Assembly: GCA_964590495.1 (NCBI GenBank)
Contig: CAZPWQ010000010.1
Span: 1-58,078 of the forward strand
DNA length: 58,078 nt
Direction: 5' to 3'
Source: CAZPWQ01 sp964590495
GTDB taxonomy: Bacteria; Bacteroidota; Rhodothermia; Balneolales; Balneolaceae
Below, piece after piece: positions 1 through 8,106 of the stretch. The position numbers and the translations under genes were made by a program. A model generated the notes under the pieces. The model was not told the origin of the DNA and did not search any database. It worked only from the letters and a program-made list of their open reading frames with translations. The number at the start of each line of letters is the position of its first letter. Positions within the stretch are counted from its first letter, which is position 1.

Positions 1-380
1 CTAATCGCCACGGCCTCAATTTCTACAAGCATGTCGGGATGAATGAGTTTTTGCACCTCCACCATGGAAGTAGCAGGACGTATTTCTCCAAAAAATTCAG
101 CATGTGCACGTCCCACCTCCTCCCATTGTGAGATATCTGTTACATAAATTCGGGTCCGTACCACGTCCTCCAGAGTCGCGCCCGCTTCCGACAAGGCATT
201 GCTGATATTTCGGATAATCTGTAACGACTGGAGATAAGCATCACCGACTCCTGTAATTTCACCCTCCTCATCGGTGGAAGTGGTACCTGACACAAATATA
301 ATGTTACCCGCTTTAACAGCCCTGGAATAACCGACTTTTGATTCCCAGGGGGCTCCTGACTGTATATTTTTTCGATTCAT
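1..380 (-). CDS. Rid-family (YjgF/YER057c/UK114) protein, 3' end cut by window
   Basis: Translating from the ATG at 380-378 gives 126 codons that run off the left edge without a stop, so the gene is partial but nearly complete (the family is about 125-130 residues). It starts MNRKNIQSGAPWESKVGYSR and carries the family pattern 'ISGTTS'-like (VSGTTSTDEEG), a central helix (SLQIIRNISNALSEAGA) and a C-terminal EIEAVAI strand. Canonical RidA hydrolyses 2-aminoacrylate and related imines using an Arg in a P-A-R-S-like motif; here the motif reads RPATS, so that Arg is apparently absent, as in the Rid4-7 type subfamilies. Function is therefore less certain than for RidA proper. It is divergent from the blaI-like gene, sharing a ~150-bp intergenic region. 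Confidence 0.88.
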   Translation of the reverse strand, partial: MNRKNIQSGAPWESKVGYSRAVKAGNIIFVSGTTSTDEEGEITGVGDAYLQSLQIIRNISNALSEAGATLEDVVRTRIYVTDISQWEEVGRAHAEFFGEIRPATSMVEVQKLIHPDMLVEIEAVAI

Positions 381-492
381 TTTTATTTTCAAAGTAAAAG
401 TTTTTCCACTGAAAGATGGACTTTAATATAAAAGATCATTTGTTTACTTATGTATTCATTCTATTCAACAAATTTTGCTTTTCTAAATTTTA

Positions 493-510
493 TTTCTACA
501 TTTGTAGAAA
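493..510. promoter_or_regulatory. Operator-like perfect palindrome (BlaI/MecI type)
   Basis: TTTCTACATTTGTAGAAA is a perfect 18-bp palindrome whose core, TACA-N2-TGTA, has the layout of known BlaI/MecI operators. It lies 24 bp ahead of the blaI-like start codon and in the divergent region shared with the Rid gene, so the repressor probably binds here and controls its own operon. Binding is inferred. Confidence 0.75.
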
Positions 511-512
511 CA

Positions 513-530
513 GTTCTAATAATGTAGAAT
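513..530. promoter_or_regulatory. Second, imperfect BlaI-type operator half-site pair
   Basis: GTTCTAATAATGTAGAAT repeats the TTCTA...TGTAGAA arms of the palindrome just upstream, with one degenerate half. It ends 3 bp before the blaI-like ATG. Two adjacent sites 20 bp centre to centre suggest cooperative binding by repressor dimers on one face of the helix. Confidence 0.6.
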
Positions 531-533
531 AAC

Positions 534-905
534 ATGAAGTTATCAAAATCCGAAGAGCAGTTAATGCAGTACCTCTGGGAACTCGAAAAGGCATTTCTGA
601 ATGATCTTATTGAAAAGTATCCTGAGCCGAAGCCGGCAAGCAGTACGGTAGCAACCCTGCTGAAACGAATGAAAGAGAAAGGGTACATAAATTATGAGCA
701 AATGGGCCGTTCCCGCCGATATTATCCGCTTGTAAAAAAGTCAGACTATTTCTCGCAACACATCAATAGTCTGATTAAAAAATTTTTCGATGATTCGCCA
801 TCTACCTTTGCTTCTTTTTTTACAAAAGAGACTGATCTTTCGGATGAAGAGCTGGAAGAACTTCAGGAAATTATCAACAATGAACTAAAAAAGAGAGACC
901 GATGA
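534..905 (+). CDS. blaI: BlaI/MecI/CopY-family transcriptional repressor
   Basis: A 123-residue winged-helix repressor: residues ~4-70 form the DNA-binding domain (KLSKSEEQLMQYLWELEKAF, then TVATLLKRMKEKGYINYEQ, the recognition helix and wing region), followed by a C-terminal helical dimerisation part ending in LQEIINNELKKRD. This is the usual length. In the known system the dimer blocks transcription until a BlaR1/MecR1 membrane protease causes its cleavage. The gene overlaps the next one by four bases (ATGA at 902-905), indicating translational coupling with the M56 protein. Two operator-like palindromes precede it. No beta-lactamase or PBP gene is visible nearby, so the regulated target is unknown. 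Confidence 0.93.
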   Translation: MKLSKSEEQLMQYLWELEKAFLNDLIEKYPEPKPASSTVATLLKRMKEKGYINYEQMGRSRRYYPLVKKSDYFSQHINSLIKKFFDDSPSTFASFFTKETDLSDEELEELQEIINNELKKRDR

Positions 906-2479
906 TCTCCTACCTGATATACTCAACCATATGCCTGGGGCTGGTACTCCTGTTTTACCACGCATTTCTGGCAAAGGAAAAGATATATCAGATCAACCGC
1001 TTTTACCTTCTTATCGGTCTGCTCTTTTCCCTGACCATCCCAATTATGCCTGTTGGAGTAGCAGACTCTTTCCTGGACCTGGGAAGTAACCCTGAACTAC
1101 CGATACTGCAATTAATTTCAAACGGATTTGAAAATGCGGGTGCGGAATCCATTTCAGAAATTCCTGCTAATTCCACAAAAAGTTATGAAAAGACAACAAC
1201 AAACTTTAAATGGATTTATCCCCTGCTTCTCTGCTTGTATGGTACTATTTCACTTTTCTTATTCGTCCGGATGATACGGCACCTGTATCGCATGCAACTT
1301 AAGACATTGAAGAACCCGGCCACCTTTTTCAAAGGTCATAAAATAGTTTTGGTAGATGAAGAAGTAATTCCCCACACCTTTTGGGAAACGATATTTGTCA
1401 ACCAAGAGCAGTATGAAAATGGAAAGATCGGCGAAGAAGTGCTGATTCATGAACTGACCCATGCCAGGCAAAATCACTCGTTGGATATTCTCATTATCGA
1501 AATTTTGAAAACTATATTTTGGTTCAACCCGATCCTCTATTTTTATAAAACAGCAATCCAGCTCAATCACGAATTTATAGCAGACGACAGGGTCTTATCA
1601 GGAGGAGCGGATATAGCTGATTATCAGGCCCTGTTATTACGCATACGAACAGTCAAGCCTGCCCGCTATCTAAGTACCAGCTTAAATTTCAAAATCACAA
1701 AAAAGAGGTTCAAGATGATGACTCAAAACAGTTCTACATGCCGCTCATCACTCAAGGCAGCAGCGATAATTCCATTTTTCCTGATTCTTGGCATCACCTT
1801 CGGTTGTGAGCCAACCAGTTTGGAAGAAAATTATCAAACTCAAAACATTACCCTGGAACTGGTAGACTCCGAAACCATTAAGCTCAATGGCGAAAGTCTT
1901 TCAACTTCTGAATTTAAATCACAGTTTTTTGATCTGTCGATAGATCCGGAAAAGACCCTTATTAATTTTAAAGTACATAAGAATATACCAATGGGTTTAG
2001 TGACAGACGTCCAGAAAATTCTTCGCGAACGGGGTACTTTGAGAGTTAATTATTCCACAGTGCAATCAAAGGATTCTCAGGCAGAAGAAATTCAAAACAC
2101 AAGTTTACATAAACGAAATATCCTGCAAATATACATCACGGAGGGAGGAGACCTTATTGTCAATGAAAACCAGGCTTCACTTTCTTCCATAAAAAAATTG
2201 GTGCGAGAATTTATAACCAATGATGGAGAAAACAACAGATTATCTGAAAGCCCAAAAGATGCCATTATTGCAATCAGGAGTGATAAAAGAACACCCTATG
2301 ACACCTATACCAGTGCCTTAGATAAAGTTTTTGCGGTCTATGATGAATTGAGAAACCAAGCTTCAATGGAAGTATTTGACAAGCCGTTCCATTCTCTTGA
2401 AGCGGGAAGCGAGGAGCGAAATCAGATTGAAAATATATATCCCAGGAAGATCAGTATTGCCGAACCTTCCAATAGTTAG
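902..2479 (+). CDS. BlaR1/MecR1-like M56 membrane metallopeptidase with ExbD-like C-terminal repeats
   Basis: 525 residues. N-terminal transmembrane helices (about 4-22, 33-50, 104-125) are followed by an M56 zinc-protease domain with HELTH at 183-187 and a downstream E in HEFIADD (zinc ligand region), then another hydrophobic segment (AAAIIPFFLILGITFG, ~282-298). The remaining ~225 residues should be periplasmic. They do not resemble the penicillin-binding sensor of BlaR1. Instead two stretches (~310-385 and ~400-490) have the pattern of ExbD/TolR periplasmic domains: a strand with 'I.LNG' or 'LIVNEN', a helix, then 'INFKVHKNIPMGLVTDVQKIL' or 'AIIAIRSDKRTPYDTYTSAL' type strand-helix. Cotranscribed with the BlaI-like repressor. 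It probably senses an envelope signal and triggers repressor cleavage; the ligand is unknown. Confidence 0.85.
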   Translation: MISYLIYSTICLGLVLLFYHAFLAKEKIYQINRFYLLIGLLFSLTIPIMPVGVADSFLDLGSNPELPILQLISNGFENAGAESISEIPANSTKSYEKTTTNFKWIYPLLLCLYGTISLFLFVRMIRHLYRMQLKTLKNPATFFKGHKIVLVDEEVIPHTFWETIFVNQEQYENGKIGEEVLIHELTHARQNHSLDILIIEILKTIFWFNPILYFYKTAIQLNHEFIADDRVLSGGADIADYQALLLRIRTVKPARYLSTSLNFKITKKRFKMMTQNSSTCRSSLKAAAIIPFFLILGITFGCEPTSLEENYQTQNITLELVDSETIKLNGESLSTSEFKSQFFDLSIDPEKTLINFKVHKNIPMGLVTDVQKILRERGTLRVNYSTVQSKDSQAEEIQNTSLHKRNILQIYITEGGDLIVNENQASLSSIKKLVREFITNDGENNRLSESPKDAIIAIRSDKRTPYDTYTSALDKVFAVYDELRNQASMEVFDKPFHSLEAGSEERNQIENIYPRKISIAEPSNS

Positions 2480-2550
2480 CTTCAGATTATTGCCGGTATC
2501 CGGCATTCGACCTTTTAACAAGTACAGGGCAATAATTTTTCCCATAAAAC

Positions 2551-2580
2551 AAAAAAAGCTCAACCATATGATGGCTGAGC
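2551..2580 (-). terminator. Rho-independent terminator of ssrA
   Basis: Read on the minus strand: GCTCAGCCAT, loop CAT, ATGGTTGAGC, then seven U residues. One G-U pair in a 10-bp stem. It begins 22 bp beyond the tmRNA 3' end, so it is placed to stop ssrA transcription. It also lies ~70 bp past the M56 gene stop on the other strand. Confidence 0.8.
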
Positions 2581-2601
2581 CTGATTTGCAATTCGTAATA
2601 G

Positions 2602-2967
2602 TGGAGGTGCGGGGAATCGAACCCCGGTCCGAAAAGGTATATCGTTCAAGCATCTACATGCTTAGTTGCCGTTTAAGGTTCGCCTGAAGCATCGCCCGGC
2701 AACAGGCAACTTCAAGCTAGTCCGCAAAAGTTTTACACAAGAGCCGGCAGACGGAAGCTCCTGTGCTATCCTGTCTTAGTCGGCGCTCCGTTCAGGACTG
2801 ACAGGCAAGAACCTGAAGGAACGGCTAGGGCCTGTTTAGGCCGCTAAGCTATAAGAATAGTTGTTGTCAACTACGTTTATTGCATAATGATTATTTACGA
2901 GTGTCATTGCACAAACTCGGCATGCAGCCTGCGATTCTACTCAATCCGTCGAATCCGCTACACCCCC
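2602..2967 (-). ncRNA. ssrA: Transfer-messenger RNA (tmRNA)
   Basis: The 5' end GGGGGTGTAGCGGATTCGAC and the 3' end with T-arm GGTTCGATTCCCC and CACCTCCA pair as the acceptor stem (GGGGGTG with CACCTCC, one G-U). Total 366 nt, a usual length. The CCA tail is not encoded. The resume region TAGTT is followed by GAC AAC AAC TAT TCT TAT AGC TTA GCG GCC TAA (2868-2836), giving tag peptide DNNYSYSLAA, with the expected C-terminal LAA degron for ClpXP; a start one codon earlier (V) cannot be excluded. tmRNA with SmpB rescues stalled ribosomes and tags the nascent chain. The 5' end lies one base from the assembly gap, so the promoter is not visible. Confidence 0.95.
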
Positions 2968-2968
2968 A

Positions 2969-3068
2969 NNNNNNNNNNNNNNNNNNNNNNNNNNNNNNNN
3001 NNNNNNNNNNNNNNNNNNNNNNNNNNNNNNNNNNNNNNNNNNNNNNNNNNNNNNNNNNNNNNNNNNNN
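2969..3068. other. Assembly gap (100 Ns)
   Basis: Exactly 100 unknown bases, the conventional filler for a scaffold join of unknown length. It separates the ssrA 5' end from the lysAC stop codon, two bases beyond the gap. The true distance between these genes, and whether anything lies between them, cannot be known from this sequence. Confidence 0.99.
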
Positions 3069-3070
3069 AT

Positions 3071-5662
3071 CTAGCCCAAAAACACTTCACCGGCGGGTGG
3101 ACGCAGGTTATAATTCGAACTCATTACATGTCCGTAAGCACCGGCATTTGCTACTAAGACCACATCGCCCTCTTCAGAGGCCGGAAACAGCCGGTCGATA
3201 CCAAGTTTGTCGCCGGATTCACATATCGGTCCTACTATATTAACGGTTTGAGTCGCCGGCTCTCCGAACCGTGTCAGGTTAACGATTGTGTGACGCGCAC
3301 CGTACAGGGCCGGACGTATAAAGCTGTTCATGCCGGTTTCTATCCCCACGTAGCGTACATTTCCTTTTCCTTTCAGCTGGGTAATCCGGGCGAGCAGAAC
3401 TCCGGAAGTGGCAACGAGAAACCGCCCCGGCTCCACCCAAAGTTTATAGCCGGGGTGTGCATTCTTAAATTCCTTCAGCGACTCCTCCACCCTCCTCATA
3501 TCGAGATTTGCCTGTGTCTCATTTTCACGGATCCCGAAGCCGCCGCCCAGATCAAGAATTTCAACACCGCCGAGCTGCTCGGCTACCTCGTGTAAAATAA
3601 GGGCTGTTGTTTTCCATGAGAGCGGATCTTTAATGCCGCTCCCGATGTGCGCGTGTAATCCTTTGACAGTGATATCGAGCTCTTCCACCAATCCCGCCAC
3701 TTCTTCAATTTCAAAACGCGGGATGCCGAATTTGGAATGTATTCCGCCGGTTTTGACATGTTCGTGATGTCCGTGCCCATGTCCCGGATCGATCCGCAGA
3801 AAGAGTTCACGGTCCCGTAATGTATCCGCCCACTGCTGCAGCGGGAAGATATTATCCAGCGTCACATTTATACCCAGCGTCAGCGCCTGTTCATACTCAG
3901 ATCGTGGTGCAAAATTAGGAGTATAAAGCACTTTTCCCGGATCGATATCAGGAAAAAGCTCAAGCACTTTTTGTACCTCGCCGATTGAAACACACTCAAA
4001 ACCAAAATCCAGAGAACGGAACGTTTTTAGTATATCCTCATTGGCGTTGGCCTTCATGGCATATAATGGCTGATCGACTGCCTTTATCCCACGTATCAGT
4101 GAGGCATAGTTCCTAATAGTCTCTGCATTATAGACATAGCAGGCACCTTGTTTACCGGCTATATCCAGCAGTTCATCTTTTCTATCCTGCCACCAGGCTG
4201 ATTCAAATTCCGCCTCTTTCTGTTCTTCTTCCATCAATTCGGGCCAGGTCGGGCCAAACGCCTGCCGGGTATCTGATTGGGATATTACCTGACCGTGAAG
4301 CTGACGGACAAGACGGTCGGCCTGTTCGCTTGAAACTACAAAAGTAAAATTAAGATCATTCGCAGCCTGGCTCATCAGGTAAATCTGGTGTTCCTGAAAA
4401 ACTTCCATGGCAGGGCCCAGCTGGTGAAGAATTGTTCTAATATGGCGGCCCAAAAGGCTTACAGCTGAAACGGATTCTATAATTTCAACCTTACAATATT
4501 CCGATAATTCAGTAATAAACCCTTTCCTTACTTCCTGGAAGTGAGAATTAAGACCGGGATCCAGTGAAACAGTTACATTCGATTCCGATGTTGAAACCAA
4601 ATCGATAGAAAGCCCATAGCGCTTAAAGACTTCGAACGCATTTGCCAGGAAACCAACCTCCTGCCACATCCCAAGCGATTCCATACTGACCAGGATCACA
4701 TTCGGACGTACAGCAATAGCTTTAACCAGCGCCTCGTCATCAGAAATATCGGAAGAAATAAGAGTTCCGGGCAGTTCAGGCTTTTGCGTACACTTTACCT
4801 GGATGGGAATATTATGTTTGCGCACCGGCGAAATACTTCGCGGGTGCAGCACTTTTGCGCCGTTGGTCGCAATTTCCTGGGCCTCTTCATAGCTAAGATG
4901 TTTGAGCAGGCGCGCCGAGGGTACTTCATGGGGATTTGCAGAAAACATACCGGGCACATCAGTCCATATTTCCAACCTTTTCGCACCAATTTTAGCTGCC
5001 ATATATGCAGCGGAAACATCCGATCCTCCCCTGCCCAACACAACAGTTTTTCCTACGCGATCGCTGGCGATAAAACCCTGCGTTATAATCAGCGGGCCAT
5101 GTTCAACAAACTTGCTTTTAAGTTGCGGGTCAGCACCGGTATCACAGATCGCCGATAAAATCAGAGCCCTGTCGCTCGCATTCAGCTGAGGACTGCTGGT
5201 AAGCAGATCTCTGGCATCAAGCCAGGTGGCTTTGCCGATTTCCTTTTGCAGATATGCCGAACCCAGTTTGGTTGACATCAGTTCACCCACCGAAAGCAGA
5301 CGGGCCTGCACGCGGTAACTTGCTTCTCCGATCAATCCGACACCTTTGACAAGATGTTCCATCTCTTCAAAATAATCACCGAGCAACTCACTTACCGGCA
5401 CCCCCAGTTTTTCGCCGAGTTCAATATGTCGCTTTTCGATTGTTTCAACGATCTCATTTACAACATCCCCTTCCGATGCCCGATCGATTATCTCCTGCAG
5501 GAGATTTGATATCCCGCTCAGGGCAGAGTGCACAATACACACCGAATGACCTTCATTCAATCGTTGTTGTACAACCGAACATATTTTTTCCCAGTTTTCA
5601 ACCGAAGAAACGCTTGTTCCTCCGAATTTTAAAACGATCCAATTATGGTTGTCTTCAAACAT
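3071..5662 (-). CDS. lysAC: Bifunctional aspartate kinase / diaminopimelate decarboxylase
   Basis: 863 residues fusing the first and last steps of lysine synthesis from aspartate. Residues ~8-300 are the amino-acid kinase fold (LKFGGTSVSS at the N-terminus; VLGRGGSDVSAAY for the aspartate/ATP site), ~310-460 hold two ACT-type regulatory domains, and ~490-863 are a fold-III PLP decarboxylase with the Schiff-base Lys537 in YAMKANAN, HAHIGSGI, GGGFGI, EPGRF, CESGD and the C-terminal YNLRP motif. All core motifs of both enzymes are present. Such fusions are known from some Bacteroidota and Xanthomonadaceae. The ACT domains suggest feedback by lysine or threonine. No other lysine genes are adjacent; its downstream side is the assembly gap. 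Confidence 0.95.
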   Translation of the reverse strand: MFEDNHNWIVLKFGGTSVSSVENWEKICSVVQQRLNEGHSVCIVHSALSGISNLLQEIIDRASEGDVVNEIVETIEKRHIELGEKLGVPVSELLGDYFEEMEHLVKGVGLIGEASYRVQARLLSVGELMSTKLGSAYLQKEIGKATWLDARDLLTSSPQLNASDRALILSAICDTGADPQLKSKFVEHGPLIITQGFIASDRVGKTVVLGRGGSDVSAAYMAAKIGAKRLEIWTDVPGMFSANPHEVPSARLLKHLSYEEAQEIATNGAKVLHPRSISPVRKHNIPIQVKCTQKPELPGTLISSDISDDEALVKAIAVRPNVILVSMESLGMWQEVGFLANAFEVFKRYGLSIDLVSTSESNVTVSLDPGLNSHFQEVRKGFITELSEYCKVEIIESVSAVSLLGRHIRTILHQLGPAMEVFQEHQIYLMSQAANDLNFTFVVSSEQADRLVRQLHGQVISQSDTRQAFGPTWPELMEEEQKEAEFESAWWQDRKDELLDIAGKQGACYVYNAETIRNYASLIRGIKAVDQPLYAMKANANEDILKTFRSLDFGFECVSIGEVQKVLELFPDIDPGKVLYTPNFAPRSEYEQALTLGINVTLDNIFPLQQWADTLRDRELFLRIDPGHGHGHHEHVKTGGIHSKFGIPRFEIEEVAGLVEELDITVKGLHAHIGSGIKDPLSWKTTALILHEVAEQLGGVEILDLGGGFGIRENETQANLDMRRVEESLKEFKNAHPGYKLWVEPGRFLVATSGVLLARITQLKGKGNVRYVGIETGMNSFIRPALYGARHTIVNLTRFGEPATQTVNIVGPICESGDKLGIDRLFPASEEGDVVLVANAGAYGHVMSSNYNLRPPAGEVFLG

Positions 5663-5819
5663 CTTCTTACATTCCGTTCAAACATTTAAAATTTCAGGAA
5701 CCAAAGATAAGAAACCTGAGGTCTTTATTTGAGAAAAAAACATCGAATTATTTTGTAAGCTATACATTTATGTTTCTGTTATTCTCAGAGATTGAAACCA
5801 AGTTACGCTACTTTTTATT

Positions 5820-8084
5820 TTGAATTATTTATCTACCCTGCTTTTAGTATTACTTTTTCTATTTCCGCTCACTCTCACGGCCCAGAAGATGGCATCTGTC
5901 AGCGGTTATATCAATGATTCCGAAACAGGCGAAACACTTATCTCTGCTAACATAGCAATCGCAGACAGCCGCAAGGGAACTTCAAGCAATACTTCGGGCT
6001 ATTATACTTTGACCAACATCCGGCCGGGAACGTATAGCATTGTTGCTACCTATATCGGCTATGAACGCCATGAACAGGAGATAACTCTTGAGGCCGGTGA
6101 GAATCGACGTCTCGATATTAATTTGGAACCGGAAGGTTACCAACTGGATGAAATTCACGTTGAATCGCAAAAAGAAAAGGAAGAGCAACGTAATATCGGT
6201 GTCGCGCAGCTTGAAACACAGTTGATTAAAAAAGTACCCTCAGTATTTCAGGCTGATGTATTCCGGTCTATTCAGTTGCTTCCCGGTGTTAAAGCTGCAT
6301 CTGATTTTTCCAGCGGTCTCTATATTCGCGGTGGAAGCCCTGACCAGACACTTATTCTGCTTGACCGTACGACCGTTTATAATCCGACACATTTTTTCGG
6401 CTTCTTTTCAACATTCAATCCTGATGCCGTAAAAGATGTCAGGCTGTACAAAGGTGGTTATCCGGCTAAATACGGAGGACGGCTCGGTTCCGTACTTTCA
6501 GTTTATAACAAGGATGGAAACCGAAATGAATTTCAGGGATCGGTCACTCTGGGATTATTGGCCTCGAGAGCGTCACTGGAAGGACCCTACAACAGAGGGT
6601 CATGGATGATTGCCATCCGGCGTTCTACTCTCGAGCCCCTGCTGGCTGTGCTTCAGCAAACGCTGGATAATATTCCCAAAAGCTTCTATTTCATGGATCT
6701 GAATGGGAAAATCAATTATGATGCGAATAAAAATAATAAGCTGTCCCTCGCCTTTTATTCAGGGACAGACGATCTGAATTTCCCCTTTGCCGAGGATGCC
6801 TCCATCAGTTTGAATTATGGGAATCAGACCCTGAGCTCTACCTGGACGCATATCTTTTCGGAGAAATTGTTTTCAAATTTTACCGTGACCGGTTCTCATT
6901 ATTTTAATTTTCCCTCTTTCGATATTGCAACTACTCCGTTTGAGCGTTCAAACACTATCTATGATCTGTCTGTCAAGGGTGACCTTGAGTACCTGCCATC
7001 CGATAACCATGAAATTTCTACCGGTTTCTGGGCCGGGAATCTTACATTTAATCTGATTGATGAGTTTGACGGCGATGAAACTTTTTCGTCACGAATCCGG
7101 TCGCAGTATTATTCACTTTATCTGCAGGACGACTGGGAGATATCCGATAAGTGGAAGTTAACCCCCGGTATTCGACTGAACGGCTTCAGTGAAGGAAACT
7201 ACCTGCGGCTCGAACCCCGTTTTTCGATGGAATTCCGTCCGACCGACCGGATCCGACTGCAAGCTGCATACGGACGTTATAATCAGTTTCTGACTCTTGT
7301 CACCAATGAAGCATTCTCGGGTTTCGATGTGTGGCTGACAACCGATGACGGAGTCCCTCCCGCCCACGGAGACCAGTTCGTGGTAGGTGCCAAAACCATA
7401 CCATTGGAAGATTTTGGACTGGATTTCGAACTTTATTACCGGTCAATGAACGATCTTTTTGAACTGGATCCCTTTCTGCCAGATCAGGCCGGACTTGATT
7501 ACGAACAACTGTTTCGGTTCGGAAACGGACATGCTTACGGCTCAGAATTATTCTTTGAAAAAAGAGCTGGTAATTTTACAGGCTTTGCCGGGTATACGTT
7601 CAGTGTTACCCGCCGCAGGTTTCCGGGGTTCAATGAACCTGTTGTTGGTGACGAGAATGCACGTTACTACCCGCCGAAATACGACAGAACACACGATTTC
7701 CATCTTGTACTGGAATATGAATTCAGCAACAGATGGGCTGTTAATACTGTTTTTAATTATGCGACGGGACAACCTTATACCAAACCACTTAGCCGGACCA
7801 TAGCCTTTGACTTTCCATTATCTTCAGGAGCAAAAGATCAGCTGGTGGTGGGAAAAGTTAACGCTTCGCGACTACCTGCTTATAACAGGCTCGATTTAGG
7901 TGTCACACGAACGGGCACATTTTTTGGCATTGGTGAAGCAGAGTGGCAATTCCAGGTCATTAATGCATACTCCAGACGTAATGTGTGGTTCTATAATTAC
8001 GAACTGGAGGATAATCCTCCGGAGCGAGAAGCAGTTCAACTTTTGCCGTTACTCCCCAATATTTCTTATACGCTAAACTTTTAG
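5820..8084 (+). CDS. TonB-dependent receptor with N-terminal carboxypeptidase-like domain
   Basis: 754 residues. A signal peptide (hydrophobic LLLVLLFLFPLTLTAQ) precedes a CarboxypepD_reg-like beta-sandwich (~24-105, GYINDSETGETLISANIAI...GTSSNTSGYYTLTNI), a TonB plug (~115-230, GLYIRGGSPDQTLILLDRT) and a ~22-strand outer-membrane barrel ending in the aromatic YTLNF. It imports a ligand across the outer membrane using TonB-ExbBD energy; the substrate is not evident. The best start is a TTG at 5820, because no in-frame ATG precedes the signal peptide. It is directly followed by a DUF4249 lipoprotein gene, a pairing common in Bacteroidota in place of SusC/SusD. Confidence 0.9.
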   Translation: MNYLSTLLLVLLFLFPLTLTAQKMASVSGYINDSETGETLISANIAIADSRKGTSSNTSGYYTLTNIRPGTYSIVATYIGYERHEQEITLEAGENRRLDINLEPEGYQLDEIHVESQKEKEEQRNIGVAQLETQLIKKVPSVFQADVFRSIQLLPGVKAASDFSSGLYIRGGSPDQTLILLDRTTVYNPTHFFGFFSTFNPDAVKDVRLYKGGYPAKYGGRLGSVLSVYNKDGNRNEFQGSVTLGLLASRASLEGPYNRGSWMIAIRRSTLEPLLAVLQQTLDNIPKSFYFMDLNGKINYDANKNNKLSLAFYSGTDDLNFPFAEDASISLNYGNQTLSSTWTHIFSEKLFSNFTVTGSHYFNFPSFDIATTPFERSNTIYDLSVKGDLEYLPSDNHEISTGFWAGNLTFNLIDEFDGDETFSSRIRSQYYSLYLQDDWEISDKWKLTPGIRLNGFSEGNYLRLEPRFSMEFRPTDRIRLQAAYGRYNQFLTLVTNEAFSGFDVWLTTDDGVPPAHGDQFVVGAKTIPLEDFGLDFELYYRSMNDLFELDPFLPDQAGLDYEQLFRFGNGHAYGSELFFEKRAGNFTGFAGYTFSVTRRRFPGFNEPVVGDENARYYPPKYDRTHDFHLVLEYEFSNRWAVNTVFNYATGQPYTKPLSRTIAFDFPLSSGAKDQLVVGKVNASRLPAYNRLDLGVTRTGTFFGIGEAEWQFQVINAYSRRNVWFYNYELEDNPPEREAVQLLPLLPNISYTLNF

Positions 8085-8106
8085 TCCTATGAATTAGTCC
8101 TATGAA
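8081..8106 (+). repeat. 13-bp perfect tandem duplication across a stop/start junction
   Basis: TTAGTCCTATGAA occurs twice head to tail. The first copy contains the receptor's TAG stop, and both copies contain ATG. The upstream ATG is followed by AAT TAG, making a two-codon mini-ORF, while the second ATG opens the DUF4249 gene. Confidence 0.9.

Noticed and set aside
534..2479. A beta-lactam resistance operon
   Set aside because: No beta-lactamase or penicillin-binding protein gene is linked and the sensor lacks a penicillin-binding domain.
2602..2640. A tRNA on the minus strand
   Set aside because: The T-arm and acceptor end are those of tmRNA; the matching 5' end, pseudoknot region and tag reading frame extend to 2967.
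2880..3243. Plus-strand open frames running through the Ns
   Set aside because: They cross the assembly gap, overlap ssrA and the end of lysAC, and have no protein-like features.
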